DNA of 64,000 nt from Drosophila miranda. Lineage: Eukaryota; Arthropoda; Insecta; Diptera; Drosophilidae. Below, piece after piece: positions 12,201 through 23,900 of the stretch. Each line of letters begins with the position of its first letter. Position 1 is the stretch's first letter. The notes under the pieces are model-generated. The model made no database searches and was not told the DNA's origin. It saw nothing but the letters and a program-made list of their open reading frames with translations. The position numbers and the translations under genes are program-made. Where the stretch lies: contig NC_046675.1 in assembly GCF_003369915.1 (NCBI RefSeq), positions 11,036,001-11,100,000 of the forward strand, written 5' to 3'.

Positions 12201-15200
12201 ATTTACTTTTCGATTGTGCTTTTTATTGTTTTTATTTTTTTACACATTGTCACAGTCGTGTAGAGTGGAGCTGAGCCGTACAATTAGATGTACATAAATT
12301 TTAGGGGGGACAGAGTACTATTCAAAAGTAATAGCCAGCCTGGGAGCCAGCCAGAAACCCCCCCTCCCCCCCAGTGATAGCGTAACCTCTGCGCGAAAGA
12401 GTACGACCGTCTCTGTCGTTCCGTTGCGATTCGGTGATCGCACGTGAAGTTTGAGAGCAATTGTGCTGCTGAAACTGTGGGCCGTAAGGCCAGCTTTATA
12501 CGCAAAAAATGCGCCGAAAAAAGTAAGTAATACCACGATTTTCAAACTGAAATCATGAAATAGGCTGATGAAAGTATGTGCTACGATGTGGAGAGACGAC
12601 AATCAGAGGAAACAGAATAATTGCCAGCCGATGAAATAAATCAAACCTGCCCTCAAATTAAACCACAATCATGGGCGTGACAAGCGGCTGTCTGCAGCCC
12701 CGTGCGATAAGATAAACGCATTTGCATGGGGATGGACCCATCCCCAACCCATCGGAGATTAGGCTGCGTGCGACACCTGCTTCTGGTCTCAATTAGCGGC
12801 CAATTAGGGCAAGCCCTTGGCTTTAGATAGTCGGTGTTGGTCAAACACTAAATCTCTGCCTCTCTCCTTTGCCTCTCACCATCTTGCAGAGTGGAGTACC
12901 GTGTCAAACAGACGCCCTCGCGGCCACAGCAAATGTCCAATGCCCGCATCGGGGCTCTCGAGGAGGACATGGCATCCGAGGATGAGCTGGCCGCCCACTA
13001 TGCGGAATTTGGCACAACACCGCCCCGCACAAGGCTCAAGATCAAGAATCGAGACTGGGAGCGCAAGCAGAAGGTGTCTAATGTTGCGGCGTAAGTAAAT
13101 GCCCAGATCAGATCCGTCTCATTCCCATTCCCATTCCATCATCCTCATCCACAAGGCAGTCCGTCGAACACTTGTTCGTGTAGCTGTTGTAATCTTCGAG
13201 ATCCAATACAGACAACCCACCTTCCAATTTGTGTGGGCTGTGACATCCCACGTTCCTCGTTCCGATCGATTATGGGAAATTCGTGGCTGTCAACAAGTGT
13301 GGTCCTATTGGAACAGGGGCTATATTACATTACCCAACAGATACCCTTGTTGCCCAAAAATCTGGCCACAGATATCAGGGTTCTATCTACTTTTGGGATG
13401 TCGATGGTGCCTCAAGGCCGATAAGGGTTTGCGTCCGGGCTATGTGGGCACGGAATTGGATTGGGCCCTCAAATCGACCCTCCATATGCTCCCATATGCC
13501 GCACTCTCGATGTGGCTGGGTGTGTGCATCCACTAACAATATGATCATCGTCATAATCTTTTGGGAAAACCATATGGAACTCTCTTACTAATTGATATTC
13601 GTTTAGTTCCCCAGATCTGCCTGCCAGCGTGGGCGGGACACCCAAGAAGGGGATGTCGCGGATGGCTCGATCGCGGGTCCTGCGCCGCAACACCATGGAC
13701 TGTGCCCTGCTCAACGAGATGTTCGTGAACGAGGAGAACAAGCGGACGGACAAGCGCCTGCAGTCGCTGCTGCGCGACTCGGAGCGGGAGATGAAGAACT
13801 CGCTGGCGGCAACGGCCGTGGCACCGCCTCGCGGCAGCAGCTTCCATGAGAGCGCCCATCCCCTGGAGTCCATGGACAAGATCATGCCACTCAGCTCGGA
13901 CGCGATGCCGGCGCCACTGCCGCTGCGCATTGCCTCCAAGGTGGTGGAGAGCTGCAATCGGTATCGTTGCGTGTCCTCGCGACCCAGCGGCTATCGCTCG
14001 TCGGCGCCGCCGCTGGCCTTTGCCGCCCAGCTGCCGGCAGGTCTTCTGAGCGGCGGCCATGGGAAGCAGCAGTCGGTTGGTATCGGCAAGCGGAAGGACT
14101 TCCACGAGACGTTCGCCAACCTGATCAAGCTGGGAAGTGTGGACCGACCTGATGCCAAGCCGTCGCAGGAGGAGCACACCTGGCAGACGGAGCTAAAGGA
14201 TCTCATATGGCTGGAGCTGCAAGCCTGGCAGGCCGATCGCACTGTTGAGCAGCAGGACAAGTATCTCTTCGAGTCCCGCCAGGGCGTCTCCGATCTGCTC
14301 ACCCAAATCATCAGCTACAAATTCCAGCCGCGGTATCGCCGTGAGCCGAGCCTGATTAGCCTGGACAGTGGGATTCATTCCGAGAGCAATTCCAATGCTA
14401 GCTGTAAGCTGAAGAATCTTTTATATAGCTCGTAGAATCATCTATCCAATCCCTTGCAGCTCCATTGCCCAGCAAACTGTGCCAGGGCTGCATGTCGCTG
14501 TACTGCAAGGACTGCATGGAACATCAGGAGCTGGCGCTGCGCGAAGTGGAGGCTATGCTGTCGCGCCTGGAGGCCGCCGAAGCCCTATATCCCTCATCGC
14601 AGGCCATGGGCGCACTGCATCCCATATACAAGTCGCAGAGCTTTGTGGGGCGCATCAAGTCCATGTGCCTGTGGTACAACATTACCAAGCAGAACAAACT
14701 TAAGCTCAGTATTTTGGGCATGATTTTGGCCAGGTGAGAAATAGCGCTAAAGGATAACAGATGATCCCAATGCTCATGCAAATGTACCCCTTTTGCAGGC
14801 TGCAGGATGAAAAGTTTTCATGGCCCGTGCAGACATCGTGCCAAGCCGCCTCTGACAGCGGCAACTCATCCGCCTCTGGTGTGGACAACGATGATTCGGC
14901 GGTCAATTCGATGGACTCCGCCAAGCCGCCTAGTTGTTCAGCTCCTCGCAAGGGCTGCCGTAACGGCAGCGTCACATCCAGTCATAAGGTTCAGTTTATG
15001 CTCAACGATGCGGCCCATGTGCCCGGCGAGACGTCCAGCAGTAATGAGTACGTGAATGCGTTTTCAAAATGTCACAGAATGTCTGTAATTTCCCTTTTCG
15101 GTCCCTTGCAGATCCACCTCTACTGAGGTCAGCCAGTTGTCCAGCGAGTGCCCGCACGGCCATGGATTTCGCAAGGGATCCATGCATGACATCAACATAT

Positions 15201-18200
15201 TCAGCGTTGAGCCCCTGGGGACATGCAGCAACGATGGCAGCGGTGCCGATGGCTCCTCGGCCTTGTATCGAAAGTTCATTGAGAATGTCCTGAAGAGTCG
15301 CGGGCTGGCCAAATCGTTGGCATTCCTCCACAAGCTGCACAATGTGGCCCTTTACAAGGCGCACATTGCACTGGAGAAGCCTGAGACCGAGGACTACGAC
15401 TTCGAGCTGGATGCTGAGGCGATTGAGGAGGATGTGCCGCGGTTGGATCCGCAGATAAGTCGCGAACAGGTGATCGAGCTGCGCACATACGGATACTGGA
15501 GCGAGGAGGCGCAGTCGATTAATCTACCCTCATACATTCCCACCTTTGTGTTCCTGAGCGGCATTCCGCTGCAGTTCATGCACGAGTTTCTGCGCATGCG
15601 CCTGGAGACGCGTCCCGTCCGGCCGAATCCCCTCAGCCTGGGCCAGCTGATGAAGGAGCTGCGCGAGGGCCTAACGCTGGCACTGACCCACCGGGAGCGC
15701 TATCAGCGGCACATTACGACGGCTCTCGTTGAGAACGAGGCGGAGCTGGGTAGCTACATCAACATCCTCAATCAGTACGATGCCACGGTGCGCAAGACCT
15801 TTGAGCTGTATCTCGACTACATTGATCAGCTGGTGCTGGTGGCCGTGCCGGAGACGAACCAGAAGTCGGTGCTCGAGAAGGAGTGGATGTTCACGAAGCT
15901 GATCAGTCCGATGATCACGGGCATGCACACCCTTGCCTCGCAGAAGTTCTGCGGCATAATCAGCAAGCTGTTGCGCAGCATCTCGGAGAGGCTGGTGAAG
16001 CGCTCCGTCGAGTTGGACAAGAAGATCGAGGGCACCGCCGACAACGATGACAACGAGGAGCTCAAGTGGCAGCTGCTGACGATTTGCCGGGAGACGCAGT
16101 CGCTGCTCACCGTCGAGCGGGAGCGCTCCATTAAGGTGCTCTTCTTTGCCAAGACGTTCTGCCGCGACGTCGAGACCACGGACTTCCATCGCGAGCACTA
16201 TGAGCACGATGTGGCCAACCAGCAGCACGATTTCATCTGTTCGGGTGTGAAGGCGGCCTTCAAGCTGCTGCAGCAGGATGTGCTCGATGTCCGCAACAAG
16301 CTGACCGAGATTATCGAGGGTGTCCAAACTCGCTGCTGTCTGAGCAACATGCGCGACCTGGACGAGCAGGATCGGCAGGCGGTGCTGTCGCGCACCCGGG
16401 AGATCCTCCATCAGGGCTACAAGTTTGGCTTTGAGTACCACAAGGACGTAATCAGGCTGTTCGAGCAGCGCATCATGGACCAGAAGGACAGCGGGGCGCA
16501 CACGGTGGACCTGGCCCTGGGCATCATTGCCTACGCCAAGATGTGGATGCATTTTGTGATGGAACGATGCGAACGGGGGCGTGGTATGCGGCCGCGTTGG
16601 GCCTCCCAGGGCCTAGAGTTCCTGATTCTTGCCTGCGATCCGCAGATCACCCAGCACCTGGACGAGCGCCAGTTCGAGGAACTGAAGCAGCAAATGGATC
16701 GCTGCATTTCGCATGTAATTGGCATTACCTCGGAGCCGGAGAAGGTGGCCCGCAAGAAGGCATCGCCACGCACTCGCAAGACCTCGTCGCCGGCCACCTC
16801 ACGTTCGCGAACGCCCACTCGCACTCCGATGTCGGCCGGCATTGTGCTCAATCCTAATACGCCACCGCTGCAGTCGCCGCCATACAACAAACTGCTGCAT
16901 CCGCAGTTCAGCCTCAAAGAGGACATGCTGCAATCATCCAACGCGTACAGTTCCGTGGACAGTGCCGACTATGTGGACACTCCATGCCGGAGTAGTCCCA
17001 ATGGCGAGCTGCGGCTCCTGGTCCCCCAGACGCCGCCCACACCGGCCTCCCCGGGAGGCACACCGCTGGCGCTGCGGCAGGAGCGGGTGCGCGATGCTGT
17101 CAATCGGCTGGACCTGGATCTGGAGGAGCAGCTGCGCGAGCGCCGACTGATTGGCCAGGTCAAGGCCCTGAACTCGTGCGACAAGGTGCACATCCGTGCG
17201 CGCAGCGTCCACTTCCGCTGGCATCGCGGCATCAAGATCGGACAGGGACGATTCGGCAAGGTCTACACGGCGGTCAACAACAACACGGGCGAGCTGATGG
17301 CCATGAAGGAGATCGCCATACAGCCGGGCGAGACACGGGCCCTCAAGAACGTGGCCGAGGAGCTAAAGATCCTCGAGGGTATCAAGCACAAAAATCTGGT
17401 GCGCTACTATGGCATCGAAGTGCACCGCGAGGAGCTGCTCATTTTCATGGAGCTCTGCTCCGAGGGCACCCTAGAGTCTCTGGTGGAGATGACCGCCGGT
17501 CTGCCGGAGGTCGTGGCCCGCCGCTTCACCGCCCAGCTCCTCTCGGGCGTGTCCGAGCTGCACAAGCACGGCATTGTGCATCGCGACATCAAGACGGCCA
17601 ACATTTTCCTTGTCGATGGCAGCAACAGTCTCAAGCTGGGCGACTTTGGTTCCGCGGTCAAGATCCAGGCACACACCACCGTTCCCGGCGAACTGCAGGG
17701 CTATGTGGGCACTCAGGCCTATATGGCGCCCGAGGTGTTTACCAAGACGAACAGCGATGGCCATGGCCGAGCCGCCGATATCTGGTCCGTGGGCTGTGTT
17801 GTTGTGGAGATGGCCTCGGGCAAGGTAAGCGCTTCCACCGTACCACCCGTAACATACTTGTAGATAAGCAGAGGGTTTATGTATTGCTCATTTCACAATG
17901 TTTCGCAACCAATGCGCGTCTCCATTCAGATATTCAGTCTTTTACCAGAAGAAAGAATTACTGAATAGCGGCCCTTGGAACGATCTAATCTTTGCGAATC
18001 AAAATCAAGCATTTACATACAGAATTAAGAACGATTTAGGGTAATACAATACAACTTTAGAAGTTGCAGCTAAATGGGTACATATTTCATATATTCAATC
18101 ATATATTATCATATATGTAGATCCAATAGAAGCGGCGAAAGGAATGCCTTGATTTGTTTCCATATATCCACGTATGCACATATATTTTATCTTTTAATAA

Positions 18201-18565
18201 TTCTATTTTTTTGTTTATTTAATGCTTGTTTAGCGTCCGTGGGCACAATTTGATTCCAATTTCCAAATCATGTTCAAAGTGGGCATGGGAGAGAAGCCTC
18301 AGGCGCCGGAGAGCCTTTCGCAGGAGGGACATGACTTTGTCGATCATTGCCTGCAGCATGATCCCAAACAGCGTCTGACGGCCATGGAGCTGCTGGAGCA
18401 TAATTTCTGCAAGGTTAGTAGTGCCACGAATCACATGAATCAAAATCAATCCATTAATTGTGCGTTCTATCCTACCGCGTACAGTATGGACGGGACGAGT
18501 GCAGCAGCGAACAGCTGCAGATGCAGGTGCGTGGCTCCTTTCGCCGCAACGTGGCAACCAGCTAA
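9289..18565 (+). CDS. Mekk1: Mekk1, MEKK4-type MAP kinase kinase kinase
   Basis: A stress-responsive MAP3K acting above the p38 (and JNK) cascades. Exons: 9289-9512, 12890-13090, 13607-14403, 14460-14733, 14799-15047, 15112-17824, 18234-18413 and 18485-18565. All junctions are GT-AG with consistent phase, giving about 1,572 aa. A long N-terminal MEKK4-like region includes the Cys-rich stretch LCQGCMSLYCKDCMEH (exon 4). A Ser/Pro/Thr-rich linker (exon 6, about 16740-17080) leads into the C-terminal kinase: GQGRFGKV loop (residue about 1291), AMKEI lysine, HRDIKTAN (about 1404), DFGSA (about 1425), MAPEVF, and HDPKQRLTAMELLEH before the last exon. The start MSNNRRRVRT follows a CAAAA context. 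Most introns are 56-71 bases; the one after 17824 is 409 bases and AT-rich; intron 1 is 3.4 kb and intron 2 is 0.5 kb. Confidence 0.94.
9513..12399 (+). other. Mekk1 intron 1, distal part
   Basis: Non-coding. It contains a (GTTGC)n run at 10262-10285, a CCACC-rich direct repeat at about 11385-11443, a CT run near 11600-11614 and the possible alternative promoter near 11745-11860. I see no gene here. Confidence 0.6.
12509..12522 (+). CDS. Mekk1: Alternative first coding exon of Mekk1 (MRRKK...)
   Basis: ATGCGCCGAAAAAA is followed by a strong donor GTAAGT. It ends in the same phase (two bases of a codon) as the distal first exon at 9512, so both join correctly to the shared exon at 12890: distal reads ..AR/VEYRV and proximal reads MRRKK/VEYRV. 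This isoform would be about 1,502 aa and lack the 74-residue distal N-terminus. The 5' leader upstream (about 12400-12508) has no other obvious gene. A GC-rich, initiator-like stretch at about 11745-11860, ending with a GGG/GTAAAT donor, could be its non-coding leader exon. Confidence 0.6.
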
Positions 18566-18736
18566 TCGTGGCCCGGTGCTTACAACATGGTAGAACGGAA
18601 ACCTATTTGGTTTTTATCTTGGCCTACCCCTACATATATAGTATGAGGCATATGTAAACGGGTGTGCACTTTGTGTAGTGTTTAATTTATGAGAATGTCG
18701 ATTAACTTAATGGCTGCGCCTAGTTGTATGTTGGAC

Positions 18737-18742
18737 AATAAA
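18737..18742 (+). terminator. Mekk1 polyadenylation signal
   Basis: AATAAA lies 172 bases after the Mekk1 stop and about 118 bases before the end of the convergent minus-strand small gene. Confidence 0.75.
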
Positions 18743-18859
18743 TATTCCAATTTAGTGAAAAGCCAGACATGCCGTATCCCAGTTCATTTTAATCTAAGCC
18801 AAAACTAAGCAACTAAACTTGCAATTCAATTTTTAATTCAAATATCATCAGATATTGTA

Positions 18860-19136
18860 TCAATAAATTGGATATATGGTGGAGACTTCGGGTGTGGGTT
18901 CTGTAGGTGCCGCGGATGGTGGCCCGGGGAAGCCTGTGCTGTCGCCGTCTACGGGAGCTCCATTTGGAGGTGTTGGCTCCGGCAGAGCAAGGGTGGGTAT
19001 GGTCTGGGCCGTATACCAGGGGGCGCACAGCAGGAAGATGCAAATGCTCAGCAGCAGATACAGGACTGCAAAGGATTAACAATGCTGGATAGTTCCACGA
19101 CTATTTTTTGTCGATATAATCGTACTTACATTTCAT
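18860..19136 (-). CDS. Small secreted Pro/Thr-rich peptide (70 aa, two exons)
   Basis: I found this by splicing; no single long frame covers it. Exon 1 is 7 bases (19130-19136, ATGAAAT). A 64-base intron (GTAAGT ... TTTGCAG) leads to exon 2 at 18860-19065, ending in TGA. The product opens with a clear signal peptide, MKFLYLLLSICIFLLCAP, then a short mature chain rich in Pro, Thr and Ala (PEPTPPNGAP, GPPSAAPTEPTPE) ending in STIYPIY. There are no cysteines after the signal. A TATA box and a short leader fit the start. It converges with Mekk1. I do not recognise the family; an accessory-gland, cuticle or immune-type secreted peptide are all possible. Confidence 0.75.
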
Positions 19137-19182
19137 GGTGATGGCGTGACAAAGACTGTTTGCTTGGCGCCTCGTTCCAGGG

Positions 19183-19190
19183 GCTTTTAT
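19183..19190 (-). promoter_or_regulatory. TATA box of the small secreted-peptide gene
   Basis: The minus strand reads ATAAAAGC (CATAAAAGCC context) about 30 bases upstream of an ACAGTC initiator-like site near 19157. This gives a 5' UTR of roughly 20 bases. Confidence 0.6.
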
Positions 19191-19243
19191 GGCCGAAAAA
19201 ACCGAAAAAGGTGATGAATTATTAATTAAATTCCAAAGTTAAT

Positions 19244-19577
19244 CTATATTCCCTTGGGCTTATCGAACTCGAGCTCGTACTTGGATATGAAATACTGGCT
19301 AACGTCGCCGTAGAATAATATATTTTCCTATAGGAAGATAATTGCTGAAGGCGATTTATCTGTTCTTGGAAATAAATATATCTCACATACTCGCAAGTGT
19401 ACGGATATGATGCAGAATTCATCTACATAAATGCTAAAAATATCAATAAATATCTACATATGTACATATATAGGAGTACGAAAACTCTCAGTATTTACCC
19501 AGTGTAGACCCCAGTGTCAGTTCTTATCAAATTGTAGGTCAGGAATAACGAATGCGCCTGATTGGTAATGCATTTTA
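19244..19577 (-). other. Candidate coding exon(s) of an unidentified minus-strand gene or relic
   Basis: Segment 19244-19327 reads 27 residues then TAG on the minus strand, including GDVSQYFISKYELEFDKP, with strongly fly-like GC-ending codons inside AT-rich DNA. It begins right after a TATAG acceptor. Upstream, 19391-19433 (between a TTTTTAG acceptor and a GTATGT donor) and a segment ending at 19499 (GG/GTAAAT donor) join in frame and read RTDTGVYTG then IYVDEFCIISVHLR. I cannot find a start codon or first exon; the frame closes upstream at about 19577, beside the likely ChAT poly(A) signal. It could be a small gene with a missed first exon, or a decayed one. Confidence 0.3.
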
Positions 19578-20926
19578 TTTAGTTTTCATTTTTGGTGATT
19601 AATTTTTGCATACAATATACATCGAATCAAGATCAAGTCAAACTTAACGACAAACAGTAACGTAACATATAGATAGATAGATAGATAGGTTTGATAGTCA
19701 GGATAGATACATATTTGAGCTGGTAGATATGTGGCGATAGTTCAGTTAACAGTTAATAGTTGAAACGATAATAAAACATACATATATAGCAACAATGAAC
19801 ACAGCAACTATTTTGATATACATATACTATAGGTAGTATCTGGTTGTCCTCTAACAGTTTTCCATATAATTTCTCATGTAAATAACATACGTATATATAT
19901 ATGTTGTTGTATAGAATATTGGTTGATAGTGATCGGTAATCACCACTACCAAAACACACGTGTCACTAACATTTCGAACAGACAAACATATATATCCTAT
20001 ATAGTATATAATTTCCACTGCCTTCTCCTTCTTCTTTATTCTTCCTTCTCCCCCGTTTCAGACCCGTACTGGGGCGTATGTAAATTTATTGATATGTATT
20101 GTTACGTCTCAAGTCTATACGCGTACAATGATTCTCTCTAAATTCCTCTACATTCGTATTTCGTATTTCTCAGATATGTATGTATATACGTTCCTCCAAA
20201 AAGCCTTTAGTTACGGGTATAGTATACCATTTTGCTCACTAAAACATCAATATATATATCTCTAGATATGTGTATAATAATAATTGTTTCAAACGAACTA
20301 ACAACGAAACTTTCAGTAACAAGCATAGAGATACAATAGTATTTTTTTTGGTTTTGTTGGTTTAGTATTTTGTTGATAACTCTGAAAGAACACAACGCGA
20401 AACGAAAGTATTGCATACTTGTGGGCGGCACGGCCAAACTGCTTAGATAGCTGGTTATGGGTACAGTAAACAAGAGGTTAAGCTCGGCTAATTTAGTTTT
20501 AGATAATGTCCACTAATTCATATTTACGATTACAATACGATTACATATATTGCTGCATAATTAACACACTCAGATAACAGCGTTAACGATTTTTCGCGCA
20601 TAAAATTGCTCTAAAACATTTAATTGACTAGAGTGGCTCTACGACCATCTACGAGGAGTACTTTTGTCGGAAAGGGTAGGGACATGGGGGCATGTAAGGG
20701 AATGGGTTTCAGTTTGTAGCAATATGATATCATGATTGACATTAGTTTTCGATTTCGTTCGGACCCAACCCGCTCGTTGGGTGGGTTCGCTTGGTGGTGC
20801 TTGGTCACATATGAAACGCCAAGACGTCAGATAACCACAGATTTACATTTAGTTTCGTTTGCTAACTTGCTAAGGTACATTTACTGATATGTTATGTTTT
20901 ATTCGTGTGGATCACTTCCGATCCCT
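19574..20926 (-). other. ChAT: ChAT 3' UTR (inferred)
   Basis: AT-rich, gene-free DNA downstream of the ChAT stop. The minus strand has AATAAA at 20898-20903 (24 bases past the stop) and again at 19574-19579, suggesting short and long 3' ends. It contains a GATA tract at about 19671-19688 and many TATATGTA-type runs, as in long neural 3' UTRs. Confidence 0.5.
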
Positions 20927-23900
20927 TCAATTCTGCAGCAGATCCCGCATTATGTCCAGGGAGTCCTGCAGCGACTTGGCATACCGGGAGGCACTCGTGT
21001 CCTCGCACGAGTAGAAGGCTGACACACAGAAGACGATCTGCTCGGGCTGCGGATTGTAGGAGCAGCCGTAGCCACGTGGCGTCACGGGCCCATAGCCCAT
21101 AAAGCTGTCCGTGCTGCAGGCAACCTGTTGGCGAGGACGAGGCGCATTAACATCACAGGGACACGGGACCCATGAGGGGGACAAGCCATGGCCTGGGCTC
21201 GACTAGCCGATACGTACTTGTGCAGCGGGGCAGTGCTGTGCTATGCTGTGCTGTACTGTGGTGTGGTGCAAGAATTGATTAAGTGGTGCAAACAGAGGTG
21301 CGAGAGTGAAAGGTGCGGGTGCGGGTGCGGGTGCGGTTAGGTGGCAGGAGCTGGCTGCAAGTTACTACCTGACTGGTGGAGAGCAAGAAGCACTGCGAGA
21401 TCTTGTAGGACTCGTCCGTGAACAGCTCGTGCAGTTCGCCGGTGACCTCCACACTGGCCTCCCGCAGTCCCAGCAGTGGTATGTCGATGCCGCTGCCCAA
21501 GATGTTCTTGACCATCACCTCCGTCTGACGGGCCACGGCGCAGCGGAAGAGCTCACGCAGATGATCCTTCTGTAATTTGGAACGATGAGATGGATATCAT
21601 CCTAGTTGAATGCTGGAATTAACGGGGGATACCCACACTGTAAATGCTAAACGTGACCTTGCGGGACTCTTCCTCATCCTCGCGATCGCTCTCTAGCGTC
21701 ACATTGGCGCCTTCCCCCTGGCACATGGCCTTGGCCCATTCCAGGGCCTCCGTACTGGCCGCTCGAATGCAGTCCACACGTCCCTGGCAACCGCATAGAA
21801 AGATAGCAAATAATTATGATATTCCGAGCATTAATCATCCGCCAATACCATCACAAATAACTGGGTAAAGTGCGTAATACTCACATGCAAGAATCGCCTG
21901 GTGGATGCACTCTCATAGGTGGCCACCAAACGGCCATAGAGCTTGTAGTGCGCCAACTGCAGGGCCAGCTGGATGTACACATCCGGACTGACCTGACACG
22001 ACTTGATGAATGTCTTGCCATAGCCCCGATAGCGGTAGACATAAAAGTCCAGATCATCGATGGCCTTGTCCACGCTCTTGGCGGCCTGGCCGAATCGCAG
22101 CTGGAGCTGCGGCCCCTCCACATGCCACTCGAGACGCTCTGGCGGCGGCAGATGGTGCTGCGGCAGGCCGTTGTCCTCGTCCGGATGGTCGACAATGTTC
22201 TTGTAGATCTTCTCCAGCAGCTGCACCACGGCAATGCCCTCGGATGTGGAGTGCTCGTAGCAGAGGCCCCAGGTGCCGTCGGTGCAGATGATGAGCTGTG
22301 TGGAATAGAACAGATGTTATCCATTCGTGGAAGGAGTACCCTAGAAGCGCACCTGCATGGTCTTGTCAAACCAACGATTGCCCGAGTTGTAGTCACTGCC
22401 ACCGCCGTGGATCATCTCGTGGGCCATGTTGGTCTCGTCGCGGTCCCCGGCCTTGTGCATGGTGGGCGTGGCTCCGCTGAAGCCGCGTGCATTGAAGTTA
22501 CCGCCCAGCGGCTCGTCCAGGCACAGCACCACCTGGGCCGTCTCAATCAGCTCCAGATTGCGCTGATTGCACTCGTCCGCCTGCAAAGCCTCGCGATCCC
22601 GAGCCCAACGTGTCCTCGGCTCGGCGGTGAGCAGGCCAACGGGCACTGGTTTCGCCTGCAGACAGGGGGCATCGCTCAGGACGTAGAGGATCTGGGAGGC
22701 GATCTCGCTCTCGGACAGCTTACCGCGATCGGAGGCCTGCAGCACCACGCAGTACATTTGATTGCGGCAAATGACAACCACATGGCGATCCTCGTCGGTG
22801 GTTCGCTCGCGCGACGGCAGGTACTGGGAGTCGCGCTCAACGCCGGGCCGGCGACAGGAGCCCAGCAGACGATAGTACTGGGCCATGCAGAGCGGTTGGT
22901 TCTTCTCCCGCGAGGCGGCCCGCTCCAGCGGCAGCTCGCCGCTGTCCAGCATTTCCTTGTGGGCCAGAATCCCGTCTAGCAGACGGGCAGCAAAGTGGGC
23001 CACATCGTGGACGGTCTTGAAGCGGCGCGGCGGGAACACCATGCCAGGATTCGAGTTGATCGGCAAGGGTATGCGCACGTTCATGTACATGTCATTGAGC
23101 CAGTAGTAGTAGGCCTGCCATGGGCGAAATGGGTGCAAATGAGGTGTAACATGAAAACCATATTATTGGAGCCATTTCCGTTCCATGTTCGACACAAATT
23201 CAATTAGGCCCCAAATTCGGGCTAGCTCTGGGTGGGGCTTAATGATGCGAGACGTTCGATGCGGGGCGATGCGATGCGATGCTGGGGCATACTTTTATCA
23301 CACCTGAATCAGACCTTATCAGACATTCCACGAAGAGATCGATAGATCACTGATACGCATCGAGATGCGGAGCACTATAAATAATGGCATCTGGTCCGAT
23401 CAGAAATCAGTACCAGTACCAGAGCTCCCCTCATCATTCACGGATAACCAACCACGGACCACTTACCACAACAGCCAGCCACAACATGAAAGGTAGGACT
23501 CGTCGCATCCATCCAGCCATCCAGAACATCTAAGAAACCATTCCCGACTCCATTCCTCCATTCCTTGCAGTATTTGCCCTCGCTCTGCTCTGCCTGGCAG
23601 CCGTTGCCCAGGCCCATATCAGCTACAAGCTGCAGTGCGCCCGCGGCGAGATCGGCATCCGCTGGCCTAGCTACCACAGCAACTCCGAGTACTATGTGTG
23701 CCAGGGCATCTACGGCAGCCAGCTGACCATCCACTGCCCGGCCGGCGAGGTCTTCAGCTTCGTGCTGCAGCAGTGCGCCTCTCCCTCCCAGTATGTCCCA
23801 GCCCCGCCAATCAATATCCTGCCCACTGCTGCCCCCATCACAATGACCGTCGTGGAGGATGCTCCTCCAGTGATCGGTGCCGGTATCGCCACTTCCGCTC

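Noticed and set aside
15671-16552. 293-codon minus-strand frame within Mekk1 exon 6
   Set aside because: It is the antisense shadow of a GC3-rich coding exon; the plus-strand frame shows the conserved MEKK4 protein.
21870-22979. 369-codon plus-strand frame across ChAT exons
   Set aside because: Antisense of ChAT exons 4 and 5; it runs through the ChAT intron and matches no known protein pattern.
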